A stretch of 64,000 bases of DNA. It comes from Heliocidaris tuberculata. Lineage: Eukaryota > Echinodermata > Echinoidea > Camarodonta > Echinometridae. Shown one piece after another: positions 47,560 through 59,784 of this stretch. Within the stretch, counting starts at the first letter, position 1. Every line of letters begins with the position of its first letter. The notes under the pieces were generated by a model. That model had not been told where the DNA came from and searched no databases. It worked only from the letters and a program-made list of their open reading frames with translations. The position numbers were made by a program, and so were the translations under genes. Location: contig CM046838.1 of assembly GCA_025618425.1 (NCBI GenBank), positions 12,920,010-12,984,009 of the forward strand, given 5' to 3'.

Positions 47560-48497
47560 TTATGTGGATCATTATCAGGAATGGCTCCAGAATTTTGTTA
47601 AAATCGGGGTGGGGGGGGGGGGGGTGCACTTAAAAAAAATTCTGACGAGTAAAAAAGGTCATCAGATTTTTGTTGTGCTGACTAAAAATCTCTTGACAAG
47701 CAAAAATTTAAAAAATTCATCCCTGAAAATGGGAGGGGTTCAATTCCCCCCCAAAAAATATAAAAGCAAAAGCAAAAAAAAGGTAGGCCTTTTATTTTGG
47801 GGATGCTGACTCAAAACCCCAAAATCTCGAACCCTCAAATTAAAAAAAAAAAAAAGAAAAGAAGGTCATCGCCCCCCAAAACTAGGGGGGGGGGGTGCAC
47901 TTAAAAGAAATTCTGACGAGTAAAAAAGATCATCAGATTTTTGTTGTGCTGACTAAAAATCTCTTGACAAGCAAAAATAAAAAAAAAGTTCATCCCTGAA
48001 AAATTCCCCCCCCCAAAAAAATATCATAAAAGCAAAAGCAAAAAAAAGGTAGGCCTTTTATTTTGGGGATGCTGACTCAAAACCCCAAAATCTCGGACCC
48101 TCAAATTAAAAAAAAAAAAAAAAAAAAAAGGTCATCACCCCCCAAAACTAGGGGTCCAATTCCCAAAATATCAGACAAAAAAAAAAAAAGGGTCATCAGA
48201 TTTTTGGGGTGCTGACTCAACACCTCTAAATCTCTGCCCACCACCACCCCCCCCCCCCAAAAAAAAAAAAAAAAAAAAAAAAGAGAAGAATTTATCACCC
48301 AAAATTGGAGAGGCCCACTTAAAAAAACAAAAAAACAAAACAAAACAAAATCTCAGACATGCAGTCTGCTTTAAGTAAAGGTCAGGATGTGAATTCCATT
48401 CCCCCCCCCCCAATATCTTTATAGGCAAACTGGATGCAATGACCAGGGTAATAATTTCCTGTCGAGCGCTTTGATCAGTTACTAACTGGAAAGGCGC

Positions 48498-48536
<39 letters not shown>

Positions 48537-51283
48537 CATTATTATTATCATTATTATTATTATTATTATTATTATTGTTATTATTATTCAAGGGACATTC
48601 CACAGTGATATAGCGTGCTCAGATGGCAATCATAAGGCTGAAGGTATTTCATTGAAACATCTTACCAGACTTTACCTTGTCTAAATATAAGAACGAAATT
48701 GGAAGTCAGAACCCCCTGCCTGCATCCGTACCTCAGTGCGGGGCTACGCCTTTCCCGTCAACATTGGGATCTGTGTACAGGTACCCAATATCAACACCGG
48801 TGAAGTCTCGACCTTTCCAGGGGGCGGGCGCCTTTAATCCTACCTAGGGGAGAGATGACAAACCCTAGCAGGCAAAGGGTTCTTTGAAAGGGGAAAGAAT
48901 GAGAAAAGAAGACAGGATGAGGGACAGACAGCAGGCCTGTAAAGGGAGCTTATCCCCTTACTGGTGTAGAATCAGCCCATCACCAGTTGTAACTAGCAGA
49001 CGAAGTCCTTGGACATCCATGGGTGTATAAGTAATCATCAAAGTATATTTGCCATAATCATCCAAAATGACAGAGGTCCAATTCCTCCCCCCCCAAAAAA
49101 AAAAAAAAAAAAAATATCAGAAAGGCCAAAAGAAAAATGGGGGGGGGGGGGGGGGAGGACATAATATTTTGGGGATGCTGACCCAAAAATCTCGGACCAG
49201 CAAATCTTTAAAAAAAGGTCGTCACCCAAAATGTGAGGGGTCCAATACCCCAAAAATATCAGACAAGCAAGCAAAAAAAAAAAAAAAAAAAAAAAAAAGA
49301 AAGAAAAAGAAAAATAGGGGTCATCAGATTTTTGGGGTTATGACTCAAACCCTCTAAATCTCTGACCACCACCACCAAAAAAAAAAAAAAAGTTCATCAC
49401 CCAAAATGGGAGGGGGCCCAATTCAAAACAAAACAAATAAATCTCAGACATGCAGTCTGCTTTAATTAAGGCCTTCGAAAGGGGAAAGAATGAGAAAAGA
49501 AGACAGGATGAGGGACAGACAGCAGGGCCTGTAAAGGGAGCTTATCCCCTTACTGGTGTAGAACCAGCCCATCACCAGTTGTAACTAGCAGACGAAGTCC
49601 TTGGACATCCATGGGTGTATAAGTAATCATCAAAATATATTTGCCATTATCACCCAAAATGGCAGAGGTCCGATTCCCCCCCCCCCCCAAAAAAAATATC
49701 AGAAAGGCCAAAAGAAAAATGGGGGGGGGGACATAATATTTTGGGGATGCTGACTCAACACACAAAAATCTCAGACCAGCAAATCTTTAAAAAAATGTCG
49801 TCACCCAAAATGTGAGGGGTCCAATACCCCAAAAATATCAGACAAGCAAGCAAAAACAAAAAACAAAAACAAAAAACAAAACAAACAAAAAACAAAGGGG
49901 TCATCAGACTTTTGGGGTTATGACTCTGGATCCAATGACCGGGGTAATAATTTCCTGTCATTATTATTCCCTATTATTAAAGGGACATTCCACAGTAATA
50001 TAGTGTGCTCAGATGGTCTTGGCAATCACAATGCATAAGGTATTTCATAAAACATCTTACCAGACTTTACCTTAATAGTCTGAATATAGGAAAGAAATTG
50101 GAAGTCAGAACCCCCTGCCTTATAAGGGAGCTTATCCCCTTATTGGTGTAGAACCAGCCCATCACCAGTTATAACCAGCAGATGCAGTCCTTGGACATCC
50201 ATGGGTGTATAAGTAATCATCAAGGTATATTTGGCATAATCACCCAAAATGGCAGAGTTCCAATTCCCCCCCCCCCCCAAAAAAAAAATATCAGAAAGGC
50301 TAAAGAAGAATTGGGGGGGGGGGGGGGACATAATATTTTGGGGATACTGACTCAACATCCAAAAATCTCGGACCAGCAACTTAAAAAAAAAAAAAAGTCA
50401 TCACCCGAAATGTGAGGGGTCCAATACCCCAAAAATATCAGACAAGCAAAAAAAAAAAAAAAAAGAAAAGGGGTCATCAGGTGTTTGGGGGTGCTGACTC
50501 AAACCCTCTAAATCTCTGACCACCACCACCCAAAAAAAAAAAAAGAAGTTCATCACCCAAATCGGGAGGGGCCCAATTAAAGAAAAAGCAAAAATCTCAG
50601 ACATGCAGTCTGCTTTAGTTAAGGTCTTCGAAAGGGGAAAGGATGAGAAAAGAAGACAGGATGAGGGACAGAGGTCCAATCCCCCCCCCCCAAAAAAAAA
50701 AATATCAGAAAGGCCAAAGAAAAATGGGGGGGGGGGGGCATAATATTTTGGGGCTGCTGACTCAACACCCCAAAATCTCGGACCAACAACTTAAAAATAA
50801 AAAAGTCGTCACCAAAAATGTGAGGGGTCCAACACCAAAAAAATATAAGACGAGCAAAAAAAAAAAGAAAAAAAAAAGAAAAAAAAAAAAAAAGGGTCAT
50901 CAGGTTTTTGGGGGTCCTGACTCAAACCCTCTGAATCTCTGACCACCATCACCCAAAAAAAAAAGAAAAAAAAAAAAAAAGGGGTCATGAGATGTTTGGG
51001 GTGCTGAGTTAAACCCTCTAAATCTCTAACCACCACCACCAAAAAAAAAGGTTCATCACCCAAATTGGGAGGGGCCCAATTAAAAAAAAATTAGACATGC
51101 AGTCTGCCTTAAGTAAACATCAGGATGCAAATTCCACCCCCCCCCCATATATTTGTAGGCAAACTGGATCCCATGATTGGGGTAATAGTTCCCTGTAAAG
51201 CGCTTAAATCAGTTACTAACTGGAAAGGCGCCATATAAATGCAGGACTGGTATTATTATTATTATTATCATTATTAGTCTGTT
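47560..51283. repeat. degenerate tandem array of homopolymer-rich modules
   Basis: A composite module recurs with different parts missing. One part is AAAGGGGAAAGAATGAGAAA plus AGAAGACAGGATGAGGGACA (48887, 49478, 50631). Another is GGGAGCTTATCCCCTTACTG with a following block containing CCTTGGACATCCATGGGTGT (48947, 49537, 50127). A third is GGTCATCAGATTTTTGGGG-type text with poly-C/poly-A blocks (many copies). A fourth is an end unit with CAGTTACTAACTGGAAAGGC before (ATT)n (48475, 51210). Open frames across it are artefacts of poly-A, poly-C and poly-G. The unit end resembles a LINE or SINE 3' terminus. Confidence 0.75.
48499..48589. repeat. (ATT)n microsatellite
   Basis: About 90 bp of ATT repeats with two ATC interruptions, directly after CTAACTGGAAAGGCGCC, as at the tails of LINE/SINE copies. 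Confidence 0.9.
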
Positions 51284-53350
51284 AAACCAGTGAGAGACTG
51301 ACTAATATTTATGGATAGAGAGAAAGAAAAAAATAGAGAGAGAGAGAAACAGGGGAAGACTGAGTCTGACAAACAGTGCTATGAAAGTGCACTTAAATTT
51401 GTTTGCACTCAAGTCATTTCGTCAATTTGTCTATTCTACCATTGCACAATATTACATGTACATGTATATATGTATTAGCACTTCCTTAGGCAATGTCTAG
51501 TATAGCACCATACACACTGAAGACACATTGATTTGGGTTGTTTGTGAGCATCAGGATTCCGCTTCTTGCCAAGGCATCCTGAAGATTTAGTATCTTATTT
51601 TGTCACAAAGGCAGGCAAAAAGGTTAGTTTTGTTGCTTATTTCATGTATTTTTATAAATTGTCAAACATAAAGTTGAAAATAGATGGCATGTTTTTTAAT
51701 TGACTTCATACAGACAAATGTTGATATGTGTAATGTACATTGCCATTATATAAGACATACCAGTCTATATTGTTATAATGCATTTACTTTGACCTTGAGT
51801 TAAGAAGAGGAATAATAGTGCTGAATGCTTTGAATTTTAATTTTTAGAGTGCTCAAGCACTAAAGTAGAATTAGAAAGATTCAACTAGAATTTAATCACT
51901 CATAGCGAATTTACTATACTTCATGTGTAGACTCTAGGCAGTCATCCACCTCGACACTTTCAAAACACCACTGCACAAAAGTCACCAACATTCACTCATA
52001 ATCGGCATTTAATTTACAAGAAACGACACCAACATATTCATGAAATACAATGAATTCAACTCACCGATGTTGGAAAAGATAATTCCGAAAATGAAATCTG
52101 TAATTTACTGTCACTTCTGGCGAAACGGGGTATTGCAAGTCATGATGTACATTTCCTGATCGCCGCGAGCGCTGACATCTCCCGCTAAAAAATTCGGTCG
52201 TTAAAAGTTCGGTTCCTATCGCGCACACGTAAGTCCCGATTTTCCGTGTGTGCGATCGTAGAGATCGATGTGCACGCGATACCGAGTTTCGTTGTGGACA
52301 AAATTTTATTGGCCGATTTAGTCTAAAACATCGGCACCATGAAAACAACATGCGATCGCAAAAAAAATTGGCGGGGATTTCTTAGGTTTTGGACATGATT
52401 TTGACTTTGGATTTTGCTGGAAATATCAGAAGTTTTTCCTAACGGCCATTTAAGGTAGGAAAGAGATTTTAAAGCGCTGAATTTGAAAGGAAGTATTTTA
52501 AATATTTATCTTACTTTTCCTCCCATACCTTAAGTACATGCGATAGAAAATGACTAGACCCTAGTATTTTTGCATTCGTCCCGCGTAGTGGTCAGTATGA
52601 CCACTATACGTGGTGTGAATTTAATTTACCTTTGTATAATTACATTGTTTTATCAAGCCATAGTTTAGTTTAGTAGTTAAATCCAGTCTGAATACTTGGT
52701 ATTTGAGTTTATAGTAAATGTGAAATCATAATGCAGATTGCAAGAATTTAGCATTGCTTTGATGTACATATGTACTAGTATTTATGATCCTTTATTTGTG
52801 TCATTATTCCACAGTTTTCACGGAATATGGGAATGGAATTTCTTACAGGAATTTTCGACTGGAATTTTGATTGGAATTTGAAACAGAATGTGGAAAATGG
52901 AGTGCGATGAACTTCAATTGACTCCATTATTAAAGCCACGATTCCTGTAGAAACCTTTGTTTCATCCTTTTCTTTATCGTCGACCTCGCTACAGCCACAA
53001 ACAGGGTAGATGCATGCTTATTCAGAACATATACAGAGCATACTGTGTGGCATTGAAACCATGCCTTTGACAAAAAAAATCCTATCAAAAACTGTAGATT
53101 ATAGGCTGGGGCAGATGACAGCAACTGACCACATGTATATTTTTTATGGCAAATCTCTGCATTCTTTATGTTACAAGTACATACAGAGGATAAACCGAAG
53201 AAATTTAAACACTGCAAACATGTACTGCACCATAAACAGAATAACCTAATTGGCCAATTAGCATGAAATTATTCACCAATCATCAGCAAGAAGAATGCAT
53301 GAACACTGATATAAACTGCAGATTAAAGCAGAATGTTCTTACAATGAGAA
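51284..53350. other. intergenic DNA with a CpG-rich patch
   Basis: Mostly AT-rich and without a supported gene. The patch at 52120-52350 is clearly richer in CpG (for example GATCGCCGCGAGCGCTGAC and ATCGCGCACACGT) than its surroundings. It could be a promoter or an older element. I see no matching coding exon on either side. Confidence 0.4.
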
Positions 53351-53354
53351 ACTA

Positions 53355-53502
53355 GATAACTGGAACACATTACTAGAGGAAGTAGTTAGTGCAACGAGCA
53401 TCGACATGGTCAAATCTATTCTTGAGAGACACTTCCAGAGAGACCATCGACTGAAGAACACACTTTACTACAGGCTACGAAACATGACGAGGGACAAGTA
53501 AG
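53355..53502 (+). pseudogene. LINE ORF2 C-terminal remnant
   Basis: An open frame contains DNWNTLLEEVVSATSIDMVK followed by RHFQRDHRLKNTLYYRL and TAA at 53500-53502. The WNxLxxxVVxAxSxxxxK pattern is the conserved C-terminus of many invertebrate non-LTR retrotransposons (CR1/Jockey/L2 groups). It is a different family from those at 26727 and 35555. Nothing of the catalytic domain is left. Confidence 0.75.
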
Positions 53503-53605
53503 TATTAGCTTTGCATGCTTAAATACAATATGCTCCAGTGACAAGTGCTCCGTGATCAATTTCCCCAAATTCTTAACTTCAACCCTGGACCAAGCTCCAT
53601 ACAAA

Positions 53606-54088
53606 ACCTTTACCCTAACCCTAAGTTACCTAAAACCCAATTGCAACCCTATAACCTTAATACTACATGTATGTCTTTGATGAAACAAAGAGCAGAGCAC
53701 TTTTTTTTGTTGGTCAGATTACCTTTACATCGATCTCTACACCCAAGTAAACCCATGCAAGTAAAGTGAGTATATAACCCTAACCCTAAGTTACCTAAAA
53801 CCCAATTGCAACCATATAACCTTTATACTATGTCTTTGATGAAACAAAGAGCAGAGCACTTTTTTTTTTGGTCAGATTACCTTTACATCGATCTCTACAC
53901 CCAAGTAAACCCATGCAAGTAAAGTGAGTATATAACCCTAACCCTAATTTACCTAAAATGCAATTGCAACCCTATAACCTCAATACTATGTCTTTGATGA
54001 GACAGAGAGCAGAGCACTTTCTTTTTTGGGTCAGATTACCTTTACATCGATCTCTACACCCAAGTAAACCCATGCAAGTAAAGTGAGA
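53606..54088. repeat. satellite of about 160-165 bp, three units, with telomere-like CCCTAA
   Basis: Units start with CTAAGTTACCTAAAACC at 53621, 53786 and 53944 (spacing 165 and 158). They share ATGTCTTTGATGAAACA and TCAGATTACCTTTACATCG. Each unit is joined by CCCTAACCCTAA. The copies are about 90% or more identical by eye. Confidence 0.88.
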
Positions 54089-55879
54089 CTGATCAAGGCC
54101 AACTTTGTTTTGACTCTTTTATCAGCGGGGTAACTACAAGGGCACATGAGTAAGGGGGCAAGTGCCTGGAATCGAATGGCAAAAGAGGGGGAAAGTGAAA
54201 GAGAAAGAAAGGGAGAGAAAATGCAGCATGAAAAGTAGATGATACAGGCCCCTGATAATAATAAAAAGGGAAAGAGATTGATGAGAGAAAGAGAGAAGAA
54301 AAGAGGGGAATACAACATGAAATGAGTAGACTACACAACCCACTTTCACACCCTCCCCCTACAAGATGTAGAATACACTTTTCAGTTCCTCTGATAAATT
54401 TTGCATACATCCAAACCAAATATGCATGCAGATACATGCAAGATAATAAAAATGGTGTATTCTACAAATTTTAGCCCAACCCCTAAAAAACCCTGAAATG
54501 TTACTGTAAATGCTTCTTCACATGACTTTCTTACCATCCTGATCCCATGAAATCTGCTTCTCACCCATCCAGTGTCGAAACCTGATGCCTTGGTCCATCA
54601 CAGTTCAGATCCCAAGCAGCATGCAGGAGAGTAGTTGATGTCTACAAACACAGATTCCCTTCTGTACCATCTTCACATGAAATGACAGAGATGACCCTGA
54701 AGGTTGAGAACAAGAAGAAAAAGAGGTTAATCCTGCTGGCCAAAGAATGTAGGTGGGTGGGCTGTAGTGTGAAGTCAGTGTGATGGCAAGTGATCTAACT
54801 TTACTATAGTTATCCTGAAGTTTCTTCATATCCGTGGTTTCTTATAAAAATATCTTTAAACATAATTTTGATTACTGAACTTGACGGATTAACTGTAACT
54901 GAAAGTCCACTGTTGGCAATCAATGACCCTGAGGTGACACCCTTGTGATGTGCAATGATGCATCTTGCAACAAGGTTCAACCTTGGATTTAATGAGACAA
55001 AAGAAAACAATAATAAGTCTTTGCCTTGAATCACATAAATCATCATTAGCAAATAAGCATGTACCTCTTGTACTATGTGCCAATTTAAATCTCATGTCTC
55101 TATTATACTTTGTCATTTCTATTTGCATTAGCAAAACATAAAATAAATCATTCACTGTGCCAACTGGCTATGAAAACTGGCTATGAAAACTGTCTAAAGA
55201 CAAAATAATGTCAACCTCAGAGCATAAAGCTGTGAAACATTTTAACCTAGTCATGATTCCTTATCATGAATGAATACGTGAGTAAGCTCCCTGACTGACA
55301 CTGAGACCTGACCTACTTTCAGTCACATACATCTTCATTCATGTGTAGTAATTACACTTAAATTCTTTCAAATTCAGTTACATGTAAATGCATCAAATTA
55401 TATTTATCTGAACTCTAGAAATCTTACTTTCACTTGTCTCATAAATCAAAAGTTAATGTCCTCATAAACTATAACTTTTCTATGTAAATTATACTTCATG
55501 CCTTAATTGACACACAACTAGATGTCGGGTTATGGTACTGCATAGTGCAGTACTACATGGCAGTGCATACATTACGTAACGTACATAGTCACATTAATGT
55601 ACCGTACACATTACGCGTACACGTCTCATTCATGCTTGTGAACTTATTCATATCACAAATTTTGGATTATTTTCTAACTTATACTTATAGTTCACCATTT
55701 CTATAGTAAAGAGCATTAAACAAAGCAGTAAACATTCAACTTTCATAGTATGAATCAATTTTCTACTTACAACATTGGGCTTGCATAAAAACAACAAAAT
55801 AACGGTAACCTTCAGTGACGATAATACAATATGATTGAATCTCTTTGGGTTGCAAACTGCAAACGCCCTCTAATGCCAA
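54089..55879. other. intergenic DNA
   Basis: No supported gene. A purine-rich patch (about 54180-54310) gives long but featureless frames on the minus strand. Confidence 0.5.
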
Positions 55880-56492
55880 GGGCCCTCCTGCATAAAAAGT
55901 TGCGATTAAACCAAAACGCAACTCAAAAAATTAAACGCAACTTGATTTTCAACCAATCAGGATCGCGTATTTGGGACTTGCGTTTAATTTTTCGAGTTGC
56001 GTTTAATCGCAACTTTGATTTTGATTTGATTTTATTGACTGTTTTCAATCATTCATATTAACATAATACTGCAGTGCATAACATAAAATGAATGCAATAA
56101 CAATAATATATAACAATGATGTTTTTCCATAGATAGGGGCACATTATCAAATATCAATAAGTAAAAAATATGATGCACAGATATTGACCTATTAAGTGAT
56201 ATTGAAAACAATTGGACATATTTAAAAGCAAAGCTCGTATATTATATGTCCAGAAACTTATATAACTTAATCACGATTGGGTCGTTCACTAATATTAAAT
56301 TCATAAAGCATCATTACAACAAGCGAATTATTGATAAGAAAGAATTGATAAGTGAGTTGAGGTAGAAGGACTATTGCCTCAACCCATGAGAAAAACTAAG
56401 TGTGAAAGTAAATTGGAAGTGCAAGACGGTGTGGAAACAAAAGAGAATGAAGAGAAGGAGGGTAGAGGGTAACTTTTTATGCAAGAGGGCCC
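55880..56492. mobile_element. MITE with GGGCCCTCYTGCATAAAAAG ends, split by a LINE
   Basis: The left end GGGCCCTCCTGCATAAAAAG is matched in inverse at the right end (56470s-56492). The interior is itself palindromic (AAACGCAACTC against GAGTTGCGTTT). It belongs to the same broad family as 21183-21461. Without the LINE at 56017-56470 the element would be about 155 bp. Confidence 0.82.
56017..56470 (-). mobile_element. 454-bp LINE 3' fragment with 6-bp target duplication
   Basis: AACTTT lies at 56011-56016 and again at 56471-56476. Between them is a minus-strand copy of the same LINE 3' UTR found at 26727-27140, ending (on its own strand) in a CAATAAAATCAAATCAAAATC-type tail. This is a textbook 5'-truncated insertion into the right arm of a MITE. 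Confidence 0.88.
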
Positions 56493-56889
56493 AGATGACA
56501 ATTCCTAATCACCGGCTCTTGCCTATGACGTCAAAAACACAGCTTTAGTCTACTTCAATTACCGATATTATCAAATACTATGGATATAAATGATATGTGC
56601 TATAGTACACAAATATAATCCCTGGACCTTGCCTGCTAAAATATACTTTTATTTTCATTACCGATATTATCAAATATTATGGATATAAATGATTTGTGCT
56701 ATAGTACACAAATATAATCCCTCGCCCTTGCCAGCTAAACATACTTTTATTTTCATTATTATCAAATACTATGGATATAAATGATTTGTGCTATAGTACA
56801 CAAATTGATCCCTGGCCCTTGCCAGCTAAATATACTTTCATTACCGATATTATCAAATACTATGAATATAATTGATTTGTTCTATAGTA

Positions 56890-59532
56890 GAGCCTGATCG
56901 GTTAGTCACGGACGGACATTTGACAAATTTTGAAAGTTTGAAGGCCTTTAAAAAATAAGTTATGAGATGTGTGGAGCTGTTTTATGTTTCATTGTGTAGG
57001 GTACCACTGAAGGTGCTAAATGATGATAAAATTTGGTTGCCATGGTTACCTACTAAAAATAGAATCCATTAAATATTCACTGTCACGGACGGACAAGATA
57101 GAAATGGGTTTCTTGACTTATCGGTAATCTTTTGACTTTTCTATCTAAACGAACTGTCACTGACAAATTTTTTTGACTGCAAATGTTAGTCAAGTAAACT
57201 GACTTCCCTGTCACATACATAGAATTTTAAAGCAAGCTGTAACTTTTGCTAGAGGTCCGAAAACTTTTTGTCACGGACGGACATTTGGGCGTCACGGACG
57301 GACATTTTGAGCGTCACGGACGGACATTAACTTAAAAACTGCATGTGTTCCTATCTAAAATCGCGCATACGTACTTCTTGTTTTCTACTTTTTGTTTGAA
57401 ATTGATTTTATTCCACTATTAAGCAAAACTTAGCTTGAAAAAAATAATTTTAAGTGGAATCTGTATCAAAAGTGGATGCCTGTATTGGAGTGTATACACA
57501 ATGTACAAGTGCATGTACTCATGTAGTGTACAACTGTACATGTACAGTATATGCTACAGACCAAAATGAACATGTTGAGAAGAATGTGATGTAAGCTTTC
57601 AAAATATAACCCTTTACATTACAGTCATGTAGGTGGACCGAAATCAAACATCAATATTTAGTATTTTAATTTACTGTACAGCTCAAAGTCATATATTTTG
57701 TTTCAAACATAGAGGTAATATAGATATAGGATTATGTGTGATTAATCATTATCATAGGAAGTAAAATTTCTCATTTGGTTTACAACATCACATACTAGTA
57801 CTCTTTATAACATCTCATATTTTTCAATAGTTCTGTTTAAGAGGGTGAAAACCAAATCATGAAATGCAGATCATTGTCTAAATCTTTCTCATACCATAGT
57901 TTACTTTTTCAGTAATGTCTCTATCACTTTAAGAACAATGTTGGCTTTCTGGACAAAGGCCCTAATGTCAACAGTTGAGTGTATAAAGCCCATAGAGCCT
58001 AATTATGTCCTGTTAGTTGAGGGATTACCCAACACTACTAGTGTAAGTCTTATATTATAACTTTCTGACCCCCTTCCCCATAAAAACTGTTTCAGGGTTG
58101 ATGCAACCAATTCAATTATGAGCATTTAAAGATATATAGTGTCTAAAAAGGTTTCTTATGTTATGTGATTACATAATTTTGAAAAAAGTGTTGGCTGTTA
58201 ATGATGATCCTGCACTATAAAGAATCTCTATCTGTCTCAAACGTTACAACTAATTCAAAGCATTCTTACAAGATAGAGTCCAAACATGGCTCTTGCAGTC
58301 TGATACCACACCTGACCTCCAATGTTTATAATTTTCAGGCACGACTTGTAATTTAATTTGAATATTGATCAAGCTTCGGTATTAATGTTGAATCTAAAAC
58401 TTTTACACGTTGCTGATGATCAAAAATATCCGCTCCAATAATAGCAATAATAACATTAAAAAATAAATTAGAAAATAAGTATTCATCTTCTGTAAACACC
58501 TGTAATGGATGTCTTTTGCAGACTGACAATGCAGGCTGGCTCCCATTAGAGCCATAGCATAGTCATTAGGTTTTTATGACATTTATTAGCTTGAAAAAGA
58601 AAAAAATTGGGGCAGGGTGGGGGGTAATTTTTGCATTCATATGGGGGATCACAACACCATATACAGTCCAACCTGCTTTAGCGACCACCTGTATAGAAAG
58701 ACTAAAGGTCTGTCTATAAAAAGACCCACAATTTTTGTTTCCCTTTAAAACTGTTTCTCATTAAATCATGTATTAAAGGAACCTGTACGTAAAGACCACC
58801 TGCTCGTTAAAACAGCTTTTCTTGTCTGTCTTGAGCAGTCTTTATAGACAGGTTTCACTGTACGTGATATTTTGGATGAAATATGTTCCATGAACCAATA
58901 AACAATAAAACAATTCATTAAATTTGAAATCTCACAGCATTTACCATTTCAGTATATTGCATTGTCCGTCCGTGACAAAATTAGTGTCCGTCCGTGACAA
59001 TTTTCAAATTCATTTTTAGTATATGTATATTTAATTGATCAAGGTTTTATTCATACATGGTATAGGTCTCTAGCTAGTGAGATAGCTCAGCATGGTTTTT
59101 GTTTTCACTTTTGCCCCACCAATGGAAAAAAAAACTTTTACAAATTTTTTTCTGTCACGGACGGACAAATATGCATCAAGATGTGAATGACCATGCGGCA
59201 CAACCATTTCTGTACAAATATTTTCAAATATTTTTTTGTTTTCAATGGACTCGTGTTTGATCTATAATTACTTGCTAACAAAACTTAAGAAAGTTTAGAG
59301 AGTGTTAAACTATGACCAAATCAATCTTTCTAGAAAATGTCCGTCCGTGACATCAGTGTTCATCACCCCTGTTGAAAAATGGGCCAATCCAATGACTTTC
59401 CGGACGTTGTCAATTAAACAAACGTGAATTTTAGTAACTTTAGATATTAATGAAAAACCTGTAAGTGATTTCATCATAAAAATCTGAAAATTAAATTTCC
59501 ACCCCAATGCTCACTCTTAACCGATCAGGCTC
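56890..59532. mobile_element. 2.64-kb element with GAGCCTGATCGGTTA ends and a repeated 14-mer
   Basis: The 15-bp terminal inverted repeats are GAGCCTGATCGGTTA (56890-56904) and the exact complement TAACCGATCAGGCTC (59518-59532). AGTA is duplicated at 56886-56889 and 59533-59536. Restoring one AGTA recreates the satellite unit, so this is a 4-bp target duplication. GTCACGGACGGACA occurs at 56905, 57082, 57270, 57291 and 57313, mainly forward at the left end. It is inverted at 58963, 58985 and 59338, plus one forward copy at 59154. These are probably transposase-binding subterminal repeats. No transposase frame is present. 4-bp duplications occur in Chapaev and some Academ elements, but the end sequence does not let me assign a superfamily. 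Confidence 0.88.
58664..58860. mobile_element. TA-flanked MITE with CAGT ends
   Basis: The left end CAGTCCAACCTG and the inverted right end CAGTGAAACCTG match at 10 of 12. TA lies on both outer sides (58662-58663, 58861-58862). The internal AGACCACCTG and TTTATAGACAGG motifs form further inverted similarity. It is of mariner-like target type and nested in the 56890-59532 element. Confidence 0.7.
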
Positions 59533-59784
59533 AGTACACAAATTGATCCCTGGCCCTTTCCAGCTAAATATACTTTTATTTTCATTACCGATATTATCAA
59601 ATACTATGGATTTAAATGATTTGTGTTATAGTACACAAATATAATCCCTGGCCCTTGCCAGCTAAAATATACTTTTATATACCGATATTATCAAATACTA
59701 TGGATATAAATGATTTGTTCTATAGTACACAAATATAATCCCTGGCCCTTGCCAGCTAAATATACTTTTATTTAGACAAAAGTT

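Larger units (their letters stand above)
56550..59771. repeat. satellite of about 100 bp, interrupted
   Basis: Units share ACCGATATTATCAAATACTA, then ATGATTTGTGCTATAGTACA and a CCCTGGCCCTTGCCAGCTAAA block. About four units lie at 56550-56889 and about two and a half at 59537-59771. The 2.6-kb element between them sits within one unit. Confidence 0.85.

Noticed and set aside
48171..51063. Many 60-126 codon frames with Phe or Lys runs
   Set aside because: They are artefacts of poly-A, poly-C and (ATT)n blocks in the tandem array.
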